DNA from: Solirubrobacterales bacterium
GTDB taxonomy: Bacteria; Actinomycetota; Thermoleophilia; Solirubrobacterales; Solirubrobacteraceae
NCBI GenBank assembly: GCA_027451345.1
Contig: DAIDJO010000108.1
Coordinates: 1 to 64,000 of the forward strand
Length of the DNA: 64,000 nt
Direction: 5' to 3'
The translations under genes were made by a program, and so were the position numbers. Each line of letters begins with the position of its first letter. Position 1 is the first letter of the stretch. This document shows, in pieces, positions 15,207-24,059 of this stretch. The notes beneath the pieces are model-generated. The model worked only from the letters and a program-made list of their open reading frames with translations. It had not been told where the DNA came from and searched no databases.

Positions 15207-16796
15207 CTACCGGGCCGCCATCGCGTCGAGGCCGACGGCCGGGAACGCCTCGACGAACTGGGCGAGCGCGTACGGGGTGCGGAAGGCCGCCAGGTACGTC
15301 CCGTCCCGGCGCTCGATCAGCTCGGCCCAGCGCGAGCTGCGGACGGCATCGGCGTCCTCGCGCGCGATCCGCCGCGCGAGGTGCCAGTCGAGCGGCTCGA
15401 GGCGGACGTGGACCCCGAACTCGTTGACGAGGCGCTCGGAGGCGACGTCGAACTGCAGCGGTCCGATCGCGGCGAGCACCGGCGCCGGCTCGTTCGCCTC
15501 GCGGCGGAAGAGCTGCACCACGCCCTCGTGGTCGAGCTGCTCGAGCGCACGATGGAACTGCTTGCGCCGGCCCGGGTCGCGGTTGTGCGCGGTGACGAAG
15601 TGCTCCGGGGCCAGCGAGGGGATCGGCGGGAAGGTGACGGGCGCCTCGGCGTAGAGGGTGTCGCCGACGAGCACGTCGGAGGCGTTGACGATGCCGATGA
15701 TGTCGCCCGGGTACGCGTCCTCGATCGTCGAGCGATCCTGCCCGAACAGCTCGTGCGCGTAGGCGAGCGCGAGGGTCCCGCCCGTCCGCGCGTTCGTGAC
15801 GCGCATGCCCCGCTCGAACCGGCCGGAGCAGACGCGCAGGAAGGCGATCCGGTCGCGGTGGCGCGGGTCCATGTTCGCCTGCACCTTGAAGGCGATCGCG
15901 GAGAACCCAGAGTCGAGCGCGCGCGCCTCGCCCTCGAGGGTGGGGCGGGCGGCCGGCGCCGGGCCGACGTCGATCAGCGCGTCGAGCAGCTGCTCGACGC
16001 CGAAGTTCCACAGCGCCGAGCCGAAGAGCACCGGCGTGAGGGTGCCGGCGGCGAACGGCTCCGGGTCCCAGGTGCGGCCGTCGGCCTGCAGCAGCTCGAG
16101 TTCCTCGCGGGCGGTCGCCCAGTCCGGGTCCGACTCCGAGCCCTCCACCGACACCCGTTCCTCCATGGCGCGCGTCGCCCCCCGCGCCGTGCGCGTGAAG
16201 CGCGTGAACGCGCCACTGTCGGCCTCGAGCACCCCCTGGAACTCGCCCGGATGCCCGACCGGCCAGGTGAGCGGCGCGCAGGTGAGCTCGAGCGTCGACT
16301 CGACGTGGTCGATCATCGCCAGGGGTTCCAGGCCCGGACGGTCGTACTTGTTGACGAAGGTGATCAGCGGGATCCCGCGGGCGCGGGCGACCTGGAAGAG
16401 CTTCAGGGTCTGATCCTCGACGCCGCGCGCCGCGTCGAGCAGGATGACCGCGCAATCGGCCGCCGCGAGCACCCGCAGCGTGTCCTCGGAGAAGTCGCGG
16501 TGGCCCGGGGTGTCGAGCAGGTTGAACACGGTGTCGCGATGGGTGAAGCGCATCGCCGTCGAGGTGACGGAGATCCCGCGCCGGCGCTCGAGCTCCATCC
16601 AGTCGGAGGTCACCTCCCGCTGCTGCGCGGTCGCCTTCACCGCCCCCGCCTCGTGCAGCGCCCCGCCGTAGAGCAGCAGCTTCTCGGTGAGCGTCGTCTT
16701 GCCGGCGTCCGGGTGCGAGATGACGGCGAACGTGCGGCGTCTCGCGGCCTCCTGCAGCAGCAGGGCCGACGCGTGGGAGGGGGCGTCGATGCTCAT
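15207..16796 (-). CDS. prfC: Peptide chain release factor 3 (RF3)
   Basis: A 529-residue translational GTPase that recycles RF1/RF2 from the ribosome. Motifs: G1 SHPDAGKTT (27-35), the switch-I region RRRGISVTST (71-80), G3 DTPGH (95-99) and G4 NKYD (149-152; a Tyr variant of the usual NKxD). Domain 2 (about 290-390) and the RF3-specific C-terminal domain (FHRALEQLDHEGVVQLFRR, LQFDVASERL, around 410-460) are present, which separates it from EF-G and TetM. ATG start. The tRNA-Phe gene lies upstream on the same strand. Confidence 0.96.
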   Translation of the reverse strand: MSIDAPSHASALLLQEAARRRTFAVISHPDAGKTTLTEKLLLYGGALHEAGAVKATAQQREVTSDWMELERRRGISVTSTAMRFTHRDTVFNLLDTPGHRDFSEDTLRVLAAADCAVILLDAARGVEDQTLKLFQVARARGIPLITFVNKYDRPGLEPLAMIDHVESTLELTCAPLTWPVGHPGEFQGVLEADSGAFTRFTRTARGATRAMEERVSVEGSESDPDWATAREELELLQADGRTWDPEPFAAGTLTPVLFGSALWNFGVEQLLDALIDVGPAPAARPTLEGEARALDSGFSAIAFKVQANMDPRHRDRIAFLRVCSGRFERGMRVTNARTGGTLALAYAHELFGQDRSTIEDAYPGDIIGIVNASDVLVGDTLYAEAPVTFPPIPSLAPEHFVTAHNRDPGRRKQFHRALEQLDHEGVVQLFRREANEPAPVLAAIGPLQFDVASERLVNEFGVHVRLEPLDWHLARRIAREDADAVRSSRWAELIERRDGTYLAAFRTPYALAQFVEAFPAVGLDAMAAR

Positions 16797-16875
16797 GGGC
16801 CTTCGATTGTGACAGCGCCCGGGTGCACGCTCCCGAGGCGATCCGGGATCGGATCGCGCCGCTCGAGCGAGAGGA

Positions 16876-16948
16876 TGGCGAGACCCGGACTTGAACCGGG
16901 GACACCACGATTTTCAGTCGTGTGCTCTACCAACTGAGCTATCCCGCC
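16876..16948 (-). tRNA. tRNA-Phe (anticodon GAA)
   Basis: The minus strand folds into a full cloverleaf: acceptor stem GGCGGGA/TCTCGCC, D arm with AGCTCAGTTGGTAGAGC, anticodon stem CACGA/TCGTG with loop CTGAAAA, and T arm with GGTTCAAGTCC. The discriminator base is A, and no CCA is encoded. It stands between prfC and the FadH-type gene. Confidence 0.96.
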
Positions 16949-17005
16949 GTGGGGGACGATCGTAGCGAACCGCGCCGGGCGCGAGGTGGCGGGCGGCGGG
17001 CCAGC

Positions 17006-19042
17006 CTATCCGGCGGATTCGAGCGCGCGTCGCACCCGTGCCGGCGTCTCGAGGCCGTCGCGGAAGGCGCGCCCGGCGTCGAGCGCTGCGGCGCCCGCCG
17101 CCCCGCCGATCACCACGTGCGGCCGCCCGCGGGCGGCGAGCGTCTCGGCCAGCGACCGGTCCGCCTCCTGTCCGGCGGCGACGATCACGGTGTCGGCCGG
17201 GATGCGCCGCTCACCCTCCTCGGTCCGCACGACGACCGCATCGGGTTCGATCCGCTCGTAGTCGACGCCGGTGACGAGCTCGACCCCGGCCCGCTGGAGC
17301 TCCTGGACGACGACCCAGCGGGTCGAGGCGCCGACGCCGTCCCCGATCCGCCCGCTGCGACGCATCAGGGTGATCTGCCCCGGCCACCCCGCTTCGGTGG
17401 GCCGAATACCACCCAGGGTGTGGATTTGGCCCACCGCAGGGGGCTCCAGGCCGTAGCGCTCGTAGAAGCCGTCGTGGGTGGAGAGCAGGTGCGCGATGTC
17501 GGTGCCGATTCCGCCCGCGCCGATGATCGCCACCCGCTCGCCGACGAGCGCCGCCGGGTCCTCCGCCAGGAGCAGCTCGGGATAGCTGAGGACGTGGGGG
17601 AGCTCCGCCCCCGGGATCGGCACCCGTCGGGGCTGCACGCCGGTGGCGACCACCACGACGGCGAACGCCGTGAGGTCCTCCGCCTCGACGCGGCGCCCGA
17701 GCGTCACCTCGACGCCGAGACGCGCCAGCTCGTCGGCGAAGTAGCCTCCCGTGTGCCCGAAGTCCTCCTTGCCCGGGATGCGGCAGGCCATGCGGAACTG
17801 GCCGCCGAGCGCCTTGGCCGCCTCGAACAGCGCGACGGACCAGCCGGCGCTCGCGAGCGCCCGCGCCGCCTCCATCCCGGCCGGCCCGCCGCCGACGACG
17901 GCGACGCGGGCGACCGTGCCCGCCGGCGGGTCACCGTCGACCGGATCGAGCTCGTACCCGGCCCGGGGGTTCACGGCGCAGGAGACACGCCGGTCGAAGA
18001 TCGATTGGTCGATGCACTGGTTGCAGGCGATGCACACGTTCACCCGTCCCGTCCCGCCGCGGCTCCGGCGCACGAGGCCGGGGTCGGCGAGGAACGGTCG
18101 CGCCATCGAGACGAAGTCGGCGTGCCCGTCGCGCACCAGGACATCCGCGAGCGCCACCCGGTTGACCCGGTTGGAGGCGACCACCGGCACCGGCACGGCG
18201 GCGCGGACCGCCGCCGCCCACGGGGCCCAGGCGCCGTGCGGCACGACCGACTGCACGGTCGGAACGCGGGATTCGTGCCATCCGATCCCGACGTTCAGCG
18301 CGTCGGCTGGCCCGCTGGCCAGCCGAGCGGCCAGCGCGATCACCTCCTCCAGGGACGCCCCGCCCGGGACCAGGTCGGCGCCGGAGATCCGGTAGACAAC
18401 CGCGCCCGCGGGGTCGACGGCCTCGCGCACCGCCGCCGCGACCGCCAGCGGGAACCGCATCCTGCCCTCGAGGTCGCCACCCCACGCGTCGTCGCGGTGG
18501 TTGGTGGCGGGCGCCATGAACTGGCTGAGCAGGTAGCCCTCGGAGCCCATGATCTCGACGCCGTCAAAGCCGAGCTCGCGAGCCCGCGCGGCCCCGCGCG
18601 CGAAGTCATCGATCGTCTCGAGGATCTCGGCTTCGGTGAGCGCCCGCGGCTCACAGCGGCTGTACGGCGAGAAGATCCCGGACGGCGCGACCGGCTGCAG
18701 TCCGAAGGACTTCTCGAAGGCGTAGCGCCCCGCGTGGAAGAGCTGCAGCAGCACGCGGCCGCCCTCGGCGTGGACGGCGGGTGGGATCGCGCTGAGCTTC
18801 GCCGCCTCCGCCTCCTCGTTGATGAAGCTGTAGCTGACCCCGCCCGCGCCGACGCGGCTGACCGCGGAGCCGCCGGTGACGATCAGCGCCGCGCCCCCCG
18901 CGGCGCGCTCCGCGTAGAAGCGGGCGAGCCGGCGTCCGTCCGGGTCGATCGACTCGAGCCCGAGGTGCATCGAGCCCATCACGATCCGGTGCGGCAGCTC
19001 GAGCGGGCCGATCCGTCCCGGCTGCCAGATGTGCTCGAGCAA
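17006..19042 (-). CDS. FadH-type NADH:flavin oxidoreductase / 2,4-dienoyl-CoA reductase
   Basis: A 678-residue enzyme with the size and layout of E. coli FadH (672). The old-yellow-enzyme barrel (1 to about 330) carries Y170 (in GSEGYLLSQF) and H256 (in GIGWHESR), each four positions off FadH's catalytic Tyr166 and His252. C337, C340, C343 and C355 would hold the 4Fe-4S cluster. The rest is an FAD/NAD(P) domain with VVGGGPAGMEAARAL near 380 and IIGAGGIGTDIA near 515. It reduces conjugated dienoyl or enoyl thioesters. It is the last gene of the five-gene operon, six bases after the acyl-CoA dehydrogenase gene, and likely reduces a double bond made or exposed by the other enzymes. Confidence 0.9.
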   Translation of the reverse strand: MLEHIWQPGRIGPLELPHRIVMGSMHLGLESIDPDGRRLARFYAERAAGGAALIVTGGSAVSRVGAGGVSYSFINEEAEAAKLSAIPPAVHAEGGRVLLQLFHAGRYAFEKSFGLQPVAPSGIFSPYSRCEPRALTEAEILETIDDFARGAARARELGFDGVEIMGSEGYLLSQFMAPATNHRDDAWGGDLEGRMRFPLAVAAAVREAVDPAGAVVYRISGADLVPGGASLEEVIALAARLASGPADALNVGIGWHESRVPTVQSVVPHGAWAPWAAAVRAAVPVPVVASNRVNRVALADVLVRDGHADFVSMARPFLADPGLVRRSRGGTGRVNVCIACNQCIDQSIFDRRVSCAVNPRAGYELDPVDGDPPAGTVARVAVVGGGPAGMEAARALASAGWSVALFEAAKALGGQFRMACRIPGKEDFGHTGGYFADELARLGVEVTLGRRVEAEDLTAFAVVVVATGVQPRRVPIPGAELPHVLSYPELLLAEDPAALVGERVAIIGAGGIGTDIAHLLSTHDGFYERYGLEPPAVGQIHTLGGIRPTEAGWPGQITLMRRSGRIGDGVGASTRWVVVQELQRAGVELVTGVDYERIEPDAVVVRTEEGERRIPADTVIVAAGQEADRSLAETLAARGRPHVVIGGAAGAAALDAGRAFRDGLETPARVRRALESAG

Positions 19043-19048
19043 CGAACG

Positions 19049-20215
19049 CTACGCCAGCAGCTCGCGCGCGATCGTCTGCTTCTGGATCTCCACGGTGCCC
19101 TCCTCGAACCGCTGCGCCCGTGCGTCCCGGTACACGCGCTCGATCGGGCTCTTGAAGAAGCCGATCCCGCCGAAGACCTGGAGCGCCCCGTCGGTGACGC
19201 GCTGGAGCATCTCGGAGGCGAACAGCTTCGCCATCGACGACTCCTTGGCCCCCGCCGCCGGGTCGCACTCCCAGGTCCGCGCGGCGTGCAGCGTGAGCTG
19301 GCGCGCGGCCTCGAGGTCGGCGGCCATCTCGGCGATGCGGAAGGCGATCGCCTGCCGGGTGGCGATCGGCTTGCCGAACGTCTCGCGCTGCTTGGAGCGT
19401 TCGATCGCGAGGTCGAGCGCCTTGCTCGCCAGGCCGACGCAGGTCATCGCCACGGAGATGCGGCTCGGGACGAGGAAGCCGCCGACGGCCACCTCGAGCC
19501 CGTCGCCCTCCTCGCCGAGCCGGTTGGCCACCGGCACGGGCGCCCGGTCGAAGACGAGGTGGGCATGGTCGGTGCCGATGACGCCCATCGTGTCGGCCAT
19601 CAGGTTGTTCTGGATGCCCTCGCCTCGGGCGGGCACCATCAGCGCGACCGTTCCCTCGCCGCCGCGGGTGCCCTCGAGCCGGGCGGCGAGGAGCAGGTGG
19701 TCGGCCGTATGGCCGAAGGTGATCATGTGCTTCTGGCCGCTCAGGTAGTACGTGTCGCCCTCGCGCACCACCGAGGACTTGATGTCGGCGCCGGTGCCGG
19801 CGTTCGGCTCGGTGAGCGTGAAGGCGACGCGCATCTCGCCGCTCACCTGCGGCCGGACGAAGCGCTCGATCTGCTCATCGTTGGCGTGCGGGAGCATCGC
19901 CCGCCACAGGCCGTTGGAGACGTGGACGATCATCCGCAGCGAGGCGTGCGGCCGGGAGAAGAGCTCGATCAGCTCGAGGTAGCGGGCGAAGGGGAGGCCA
20001 CGCCCGCCGATCGAGCGCGGGGCGGCCAGACTCAGGTAGCCGCGCTCGCGCAGCTCGTCCCAGAGCTCGGGCGGGACGCGGTGCTCGGCCTCGATGCGCT
20101 CGGTCCAGGCTTCGCCCTCGTGCTCGACGTAGTCGCGGACCTCGGCCTTCAGCGTCGCGAACTCGGCCTCGTCGACCGGGGTGGGCTCGGCGTGTCCTGC
20201 GGGCACTGTCGTCAT
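19049..20215 (-). CDS. Acyl-CoA dehydrogenase
   Basis: The start ATG at 20215 overlaps the CoA-ligase stop as ATGA, so the real protein is 388 residues even though the frame is open far upstream. The N-terminal helical domain, the FAD/substrate signature AFTLTEPNAGTGADIKS (about 130-145), the beta domain, and the C-terminal helices with ERSKQRETFGKPIATRQA and QVFGGIGFFKSPIERVYRDAR are all present. The FEEGT near 370-374 supplies the probable catalytic Glu. It would oxidise, or run in reverse on, a ring-type or branched acyl-CoA made by the neighbouring ligase. Translation is coupled to the ligase. Confidence 0.92.
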   Translation of the reverse strand: MTTVPAGHAEPTPVDEAEFATLKAEVRDYVEHEGEAWTERIEAEHRVPPELWDELRERGYLSLAAPRSIGGRGLPFARYLELIELFSRPHASLRMIVHVSNGLWRAMLPHANDEQIERFVRPQVSGEMRVAFTLTEPNAGTGADIKSSVVREGDTYYLSGQKHMITFGHTADHLLLAARLEGTRGGEGTVALMVPARGEGIQNNLMADTMGVIGTDHAHLVFDRAPVPVANRLGEEGDGLEVAVGGFLVPSRISVAMTCVGLASKALDLAIERSKQRETFGKPIATRQAIAFRIAEMAADLEAARQLTLHAARTWECDPAAGAKESSMAKLFASEMLQRVTDGALQVFGGIGFFKSPIERVYRDARAQRFEEGTVEIQKQTIARELLA

Positions 20216-21738
20216 CGGGAAGTCGCCTTTCTCTCCAGCTGGGCCGCGATCCGGTCGCGCAGCACGAATTTCTGAATCTTGCCGGACGGCGTGTAGGGAA
20301 GCTCCTCGACGATCTCGAGCCGTTCGGGCCAGTACGGCTTCGACACCCGTCGCGCGTCGAGGTGTCGTTGCATCATGTCGAAGTCGAACGACGCGCCGGG
20401 GGCCGGCACGACAAAGGCGCACGCCCGCTCCCCGAGGCGCGCGTCGGGCATCGCCACGATCGCGACCTCGCGCACCGCGGGGTGGGCGTAGAGCTCCTGC
20501 TCGATCTCCACGACCGGCACCTTCTCGCCGCCGCGGTTGATCACGTCCTTCACCCGGCCGGTGATCCGCAGGTAACCGTCGGCGTCGATCCGGGCGAGGT
20601 CCCCCGTGCGGTAGTACCCGTCGGCGGTGAGCGCCTGCGCGGTCAGGTCCGGGCGGTTGAGGTAGCCCTGGAAGAGGGTGGGGGTGAGGACCTCGAAGTG
20701 CCCCTCCTCGTCGGGGCCGAGGGTGCGGCCGGCGTCGTCGGTGACCCGCAGCGTGATCCCCTCGAGGGCGCGCCCGTCGGTGCTCCAGGCGCGGTCCGGA
20801 TCCTCCCCCGGCACGAACGCCGCCCCGAGGCAGCTCTCGGTCGTGCCGAAGGCGCCACCCACGTCGGCGCCGAGCGCGTCGCGGGCGGTCCGCGCGAGCT
20901 CCCGGGGGATCGCGGTGCCGGTGGCGACGAAGGTCCGCAGCGCGGGCAGTGTCTCGCCGCGGGCCGAGGCGGTGCCGACGAGGTCGGCCAGGAACGGTGT
21001 GGCCGCCTGCACGAACGTCACCCCGTGGGCGCGCATCGCCTGGAAGCCGATCTCGGCGTCCCAGGTCGTCTGGATCACCTGTGGGGCGCCGAGCCTCAGG
21101 GCGATCCACATCCCGTACAGGAAGCCGGTCTGGTGCGCGATCGGGGACGGGATGTAGATGACGTCCTCGGCGCTCAGGTCGAAGTGGCGGATGTGCATCT
21201 CCGCGGCGAGGTTGAGCGACGCATGGGTCTGCAGGACGCCCTTCGGCTCGCCCGTCGAGCCGGAGGTGAAGAGCAGCTGGGCGCTCGCCTGCTCCCCGGG
21301 GGCGGGCGGCGGCGTCTGGGGCCGGGGCGGGTCGACCTCGTCGAGCACGACGACGTGCTGGAGCGAGGGGACCGCGCGCTGCAGGCCATGTGCCATGGCG
21401 CCGTGATCGTGGCGACGGAACTCCCTCGGCACGATCAGCACGCGGGTCTCGCCGGCGCGGAGCATGAACGCGAGCTCGCGCTCGCGGAAGATCGGCATGA
21501 GCGGCTCGCAGACCGCGCCGATGCGCAGCGTCGCCAGCGAGATGGCGACGAACTCGAGCACGTTGGGCAGCTGGTAGGCGACCGGCTCGCCGGGGATCAC
21601 GCCCCGTTCGAGCAGCAGCTCGGTGAAGCGCTCGGTGGCCGCCTCGAGCTGGCCGAACGTCCACTCGCGACTGCGCCCGCCCTCACCGACCTCCACCACC
21701 GCACGATCGTCGGGCCGCTCGCGGGCGTGCTGACCCAC
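20212..21738 (-). CDS. AMP-forming acyl-CoA synthetase (carboxylate-CoA ligase)
   Basis: A 508-residue adenylate-forming enzyme. The phosphate-binding loop is LLFTSGSTGEPKG (about 165-177), then AFGTTESC near 295, YYRTGDLARIDADGYLRITGR near 385-405, and the catalytic lysine in YTPSGKIQK near 485. The overall style is that of cyclohexanecarboxylate-, cyclohexenecarboxylate- and medium-chain CoA ligases. A GTG at 21738 is taken as start; the frame stays open into the previous gene and a CTG nine bases earlier is possible. It is preceded by the EPSP-synthase-like gene (23-base gap) and overlaps the dehydrogenase gene by four bases. The acid it activates is presumably the product of its operon partners. 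Confidence 0.9.
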   Translation of the reverse strand: MGQHARERPDDRAVVEVGEGGRSREWTFGQLEAATERFTELLLERGVIPGEPVAYQLPNVLEFVAISLATLRIGAVCEPLMPIFRERELAFMLRAGETRVLIVPREFRRHDHGAMAHGLQRAVPSLQHVVVLDEVDPPRPQTPPPAPGEQASAQLLFTSGSTGEPKGVLQTHASLNLAAEMHIRHFDLSAEDVIYIPSPIAHQTGFLYGMWIALRLGAPQVIQTTWDAEIGFQAMRAHGVTFVQAATPFLADLVGTASARGETLPALRTFVATGTAIPRELARTARDALGADVGGAFGTTESCLGAAFVPGEDPDRAWSTDGRALEGITLRVTDDAGRTLGPDEEGHFEVLTPTLFQGYLNRPDLTAQALTADGYYRTGDLARIDADGYLRITGRVKDVINRGGEKVPVVEIEQELYAHPAVREVAIVAMPDARLGERACAFVVPAPGASFDFDMMQRHLDARRVSKPYWPERLEIVEELPYTPSGKIQKFVLRDRIAAQLERKATSR

Positions 21739-21761
21739 GAGCTCGGTGATCAGCGGCCGGC

Positions 21762-23087
21762 CTATGCCAGCTCTCCCGGCGCGCTCGGGACCTCGCTGGT
21801 GACGGCAATGGGGATGCCGATCGCGTTCATGTGGTCGGCAAACTCGGGGTACGAGATCCGGTACGCGTGCGGGTAGGAGAGGCCGGTCACGCCGGTGGCC
21901 GTCGAGCCGGCGACGGCGAGGGCCATCAGCACGCGATGGTCGTTGTAGGAGGAGAGCTCGGCGCCGTGCAGGTGATCGACGCCGTCGAACTCCATGTCGT
22001 TGCCGTCGAACTCCACGCGCGCGCCCATCTTGCGCAGCTGCAGCATCGAGGTGACGCGATCGGACTCCTTCAGGCGGACGTGCGAGACGTGCGAGAGCAC
22101 TGTGCGCCCGCGGGCGCGGCTGGCCAGGGTGGAGAGGATCGGGACCATGTCGGGGATGTCGCGGCAGTCGAGCCGCCCGGCCACCGGCGGCGTGCCGTCG
22201 TGGTCGATCGAGATCGACAGCCCGTCGGGGGCGAAGCGCATCGGCACCCCGACGCCCTGCAGCTCGGTGAGCACCGAGGCTTCGGGGTGCCCGTGGATCG
22301 GCACGTGCGAGCGGAACACGACCTTCGAGGGGTGCAGCGCGCAGGCGGCCAGGCCGAAGGCGGCCGACCCGATGTCCGGTGGGAGCAGGTAGTTCTCACG
22401 CGGCCGCGGCGTCTGGTTCGGGGGCACGGTGAAGTGCCGCCAGTCCTCCCCGACCGTGACCTCGAGCCCGAAGTCCCGCATCATCTCGACGGTGAGTTCG
22501 AGGTAGGGGCGCTCGTTCAGCTCCCCGACGACCTCGATCCGCGTCTCCTCCTCGGTGGCGAAGGGGGCGATCATCAGCAGTCCGGAGATCCACTGCGAGA
22601 GCGTGCCGTCGATGCGGACGTGACCGCCCCGCGGGCGGCCCGGGTGAACGGTGACGGGCAGCGTCTGGCCCTCGTACTCGAGCTCGACGCCGAGCCGCTG
22701 GAGGGCTCGGAGCAGCGGCCCGATCGGGCGCCGGCGGAAATACCGCTGCCCGACGATCGTCACCGGGCGATCCCCGAGCGCGGCGAGGCCGAGCAGGAAG
22801 TAGAGCGTCGTCCCCGAGCTGCCGACCGAGACCTGGTCGTGGCGGGGGGAGAACCCGCTCGCGCCGTTGACCGTCCAATGGCGCCCGCTCGCGGTGATGT
22901 CGACGCCGAGACCGCGCAGCGCCTGGACCGTGAAGCTCACGTGGCGAGCGTCGGTGCGGTCGGCGATCGTGCTCACGCCCGGCGCCAGCGCGGCGAGCAT
23001 CAGCGCCCGGTGGGCGTGGTACTTCGACGGCGGGATGACGAGCTCGCCCTGCAGCGGCGCCGGCGCGCCGGCTACGAGCAGGCGCAT
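21762..23087 (-). CDS. Divergent EPSP-synthase-like (AroA-family) protein
   Basis: A 441-residue two-domain inside-out barrel of the AroA family: PPSKYHAHRALMLAALAPG (20-37), GSSGTTLYFLLG (89-100), GTLSQWISGLLM (161-172), RDIPDMVPILS, RLKESDRV and YNDHRVLMALAVAG. Against my memory of E. coli AroA, K22, R27, the D313-type Asp, the KESDR residues and the DHR arginine are kept. However, S23 is Tyr, R100 is Tyr96, R124 is Tyr116, S169 is Leu, S197 is Glu and K411 is Ile. Those lost residues bind PEP or the substrate phosphate. It is therefore unlikely to be the housekeeping enzyme, and more likely acts on an unphosphorylated shikimate-like acid. It sits inside the LLM-ligase-dehydrogenase operon. 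Confidence 0.85.
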   Translation of the reverse strand: MRLLVAGAPAPLQGELVIPPSKYHAHRALMLAALAPGVSTIADRTDARHVSFTVQALRGLGVDITASGRHWTVNGASGFSPRHDQVSVGSSGTTLYFLLGLAALGDRPVTIVGQRYFRRRPIGPLLRALQRLGVELEYEGQTLPVTVHPGRPRGGHVRIDGTLSQWISGLLMIAPFATEEETRIEVVGELNERPYLELTVEMMRDFGLEVTVGEDWRHFTVPPNQTPRPRENYLLPPDIGSAAFGLAACALHPSKVVFRSHVPIHGHPEASVLTELQGVGVPMRFAPDGLSISIDHDGTPPVAGRLDCRDIPDMVPILSTLASRARGRTVLSHVSHVRLKESDRVTSMLQLRKMGARVEFDGNDMEFDGVDHLHGAELSSYNDHRVLMALAVAGSTATGVTGLSYPHAYRISYPEFADHMNAIGIPIAVTSEVPSAPGELA

Positions 23088-23109
23088 ACGACGGCGGTCG
23101 GCGGCACGG

Positions 23110-23991
23110 TCATGGCCGGGAGAGTATCTCGCGCAGCTGCGCCAGTTGGGGAATCTGGGCGGTCGGCTCCCCCGTCAGGGGGGTGAGAACGAACTCCTCG
23201 ACGCCCGCCTCGGCGTAGGCGGCGATCCGCTCGGCGACGCGGTCGGCGCTGCCGACGGGGGTGTAGCGGGCCACCTTCTCGAACGGCATCCCGTACATCG
23301 CCCGCGTGTAATCCTCGGCCGCCTCCCGGGCACGGCCCTCGTTGGCGTCGACATGGACGCTCAGCGCCAGCCCGAGCCGGGGGCACGGCCGGCCGAGCGC
23401 CTGCGCCTGCGCCGCGAGGCTCTCCCGGCCCTCGCGCAACCGTTCCGGGCTCATCCAGGTCGCCAGCCAGCCGTCGCCCAGGCGCGCGGCACGCCGCAGG
23501 GCGGCGTCGCTGCGTCCGCCGACCCAGACCGGAGGCAGCGCGCTGATCGGCGGGGAGAGCGCAGGGGTGGTGCGCCCGGAGAGCCAGTCCGGGAGCTCGG
23601 CCAGCGCCCGGTCGAGGAGCCGCCCGCGCTGGTGGACGTCGAGTCCGAGTGCCTCGAACTCCGCCGGGAACTCGCCGCCGACGCCGACGCCGAGGATGAG
23701 GCGCCCGGGGGCGAGGGCGTCGATCGTCGTCAGCTGCTTGGCCACCCACGCGGGGTGGCGCAGCCCGAGCAGCAGCACGCCGAAGCCGAGCTGGACCCGT
23801 TGGGTGCGCGCCGCGACGGCGGCGATCGCCACCATCGAGTCATAGACCGGCGAGGGCACGTGCAGGTGGTCGCCGACCCACACGGCGTCGAAGCCGAGTT
23901 CCTCCGTCAGGCGGGCCGCATCGACGAAGCGGGGGCGTCCGCCGACCAGCAGCGGGTCGAACGTCGGGAGGTTGATGCCGAGTCGTGGCAC
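23110..23991 (-). CDS. LLM-class (luciferase-like, probably F420-dependent) oxidoreductase
   Basis: A 293-residue bacterial-luciferase-like TIM barrel: LGINLPTFDPLLVGG at the start, ELGFDAVWVGDHLHVP (31-46), LGFGVLLLGLRHPAWVAKQLTTIDALAPGRLILGVGVGGE (about 68-107) and PVWVGGRSDAALRRAARLGDGWLA near 168. The GVGVGGE motif is typical of the family's coenzyme-F420 members, but FMN cannot be excluded. It heads the five-gene operon on the minus strand (22-base gap to the EPSP-synthase-like gene), and could oxidise or reduce a ring hydroxyl or double bond in the same pathway. Confidence 0.88.
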   Translation of the reverse strand: MPRLGINLPTFDPLLVGGRPRFVDAARLTEELGFDAVWVGDHLHVPSPVYDSMVAIAAVAARTQRVQLGFGVLLLGLRHPAWVAKQLTTIDALAPGRLILGVGVGGEFPAEFEALGLDVHQRGRLLDRALAELPDWLSGRTTPALSPPISALPPVWVGGRSDAALRRAARLGDGWLATWMSPERLREGRESLAAQAQALGRPCPRLGLALSVHVDANEGRAREAAEDYTRAMYGMPFEKVARYTPVGSADRVAERIAAYAEAGVEEFVLTPLTGEPTAQIPQLAQLREILSRP

Positions 23992-24059
23992 GGCGCCGCA
24001 ATCTACATGGCGCCCGCCAGGTCAGGCGCCGAGCGGATCGGCGCAGGGCGGCCGGGTGG

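Noticed and set aside
16922-20275. A 1117-codon open frame on the plus strand across the FadH-type and dehydrogenase genes
   Set aside because: It has shadow composition (Arg/His/Glu/Asp-rich, no domain), and lies opposite well-recognised genes; high GC keeps the antisense frame open.
19049-21664. An apparent 871-residue ligase-dehydrogenase-like fusion
   Set aside because: The part before the ATG at 20215 is the wrong frame of the CoA ligase gene. The dehydrogenase begins at 20215, within the ligase stop.
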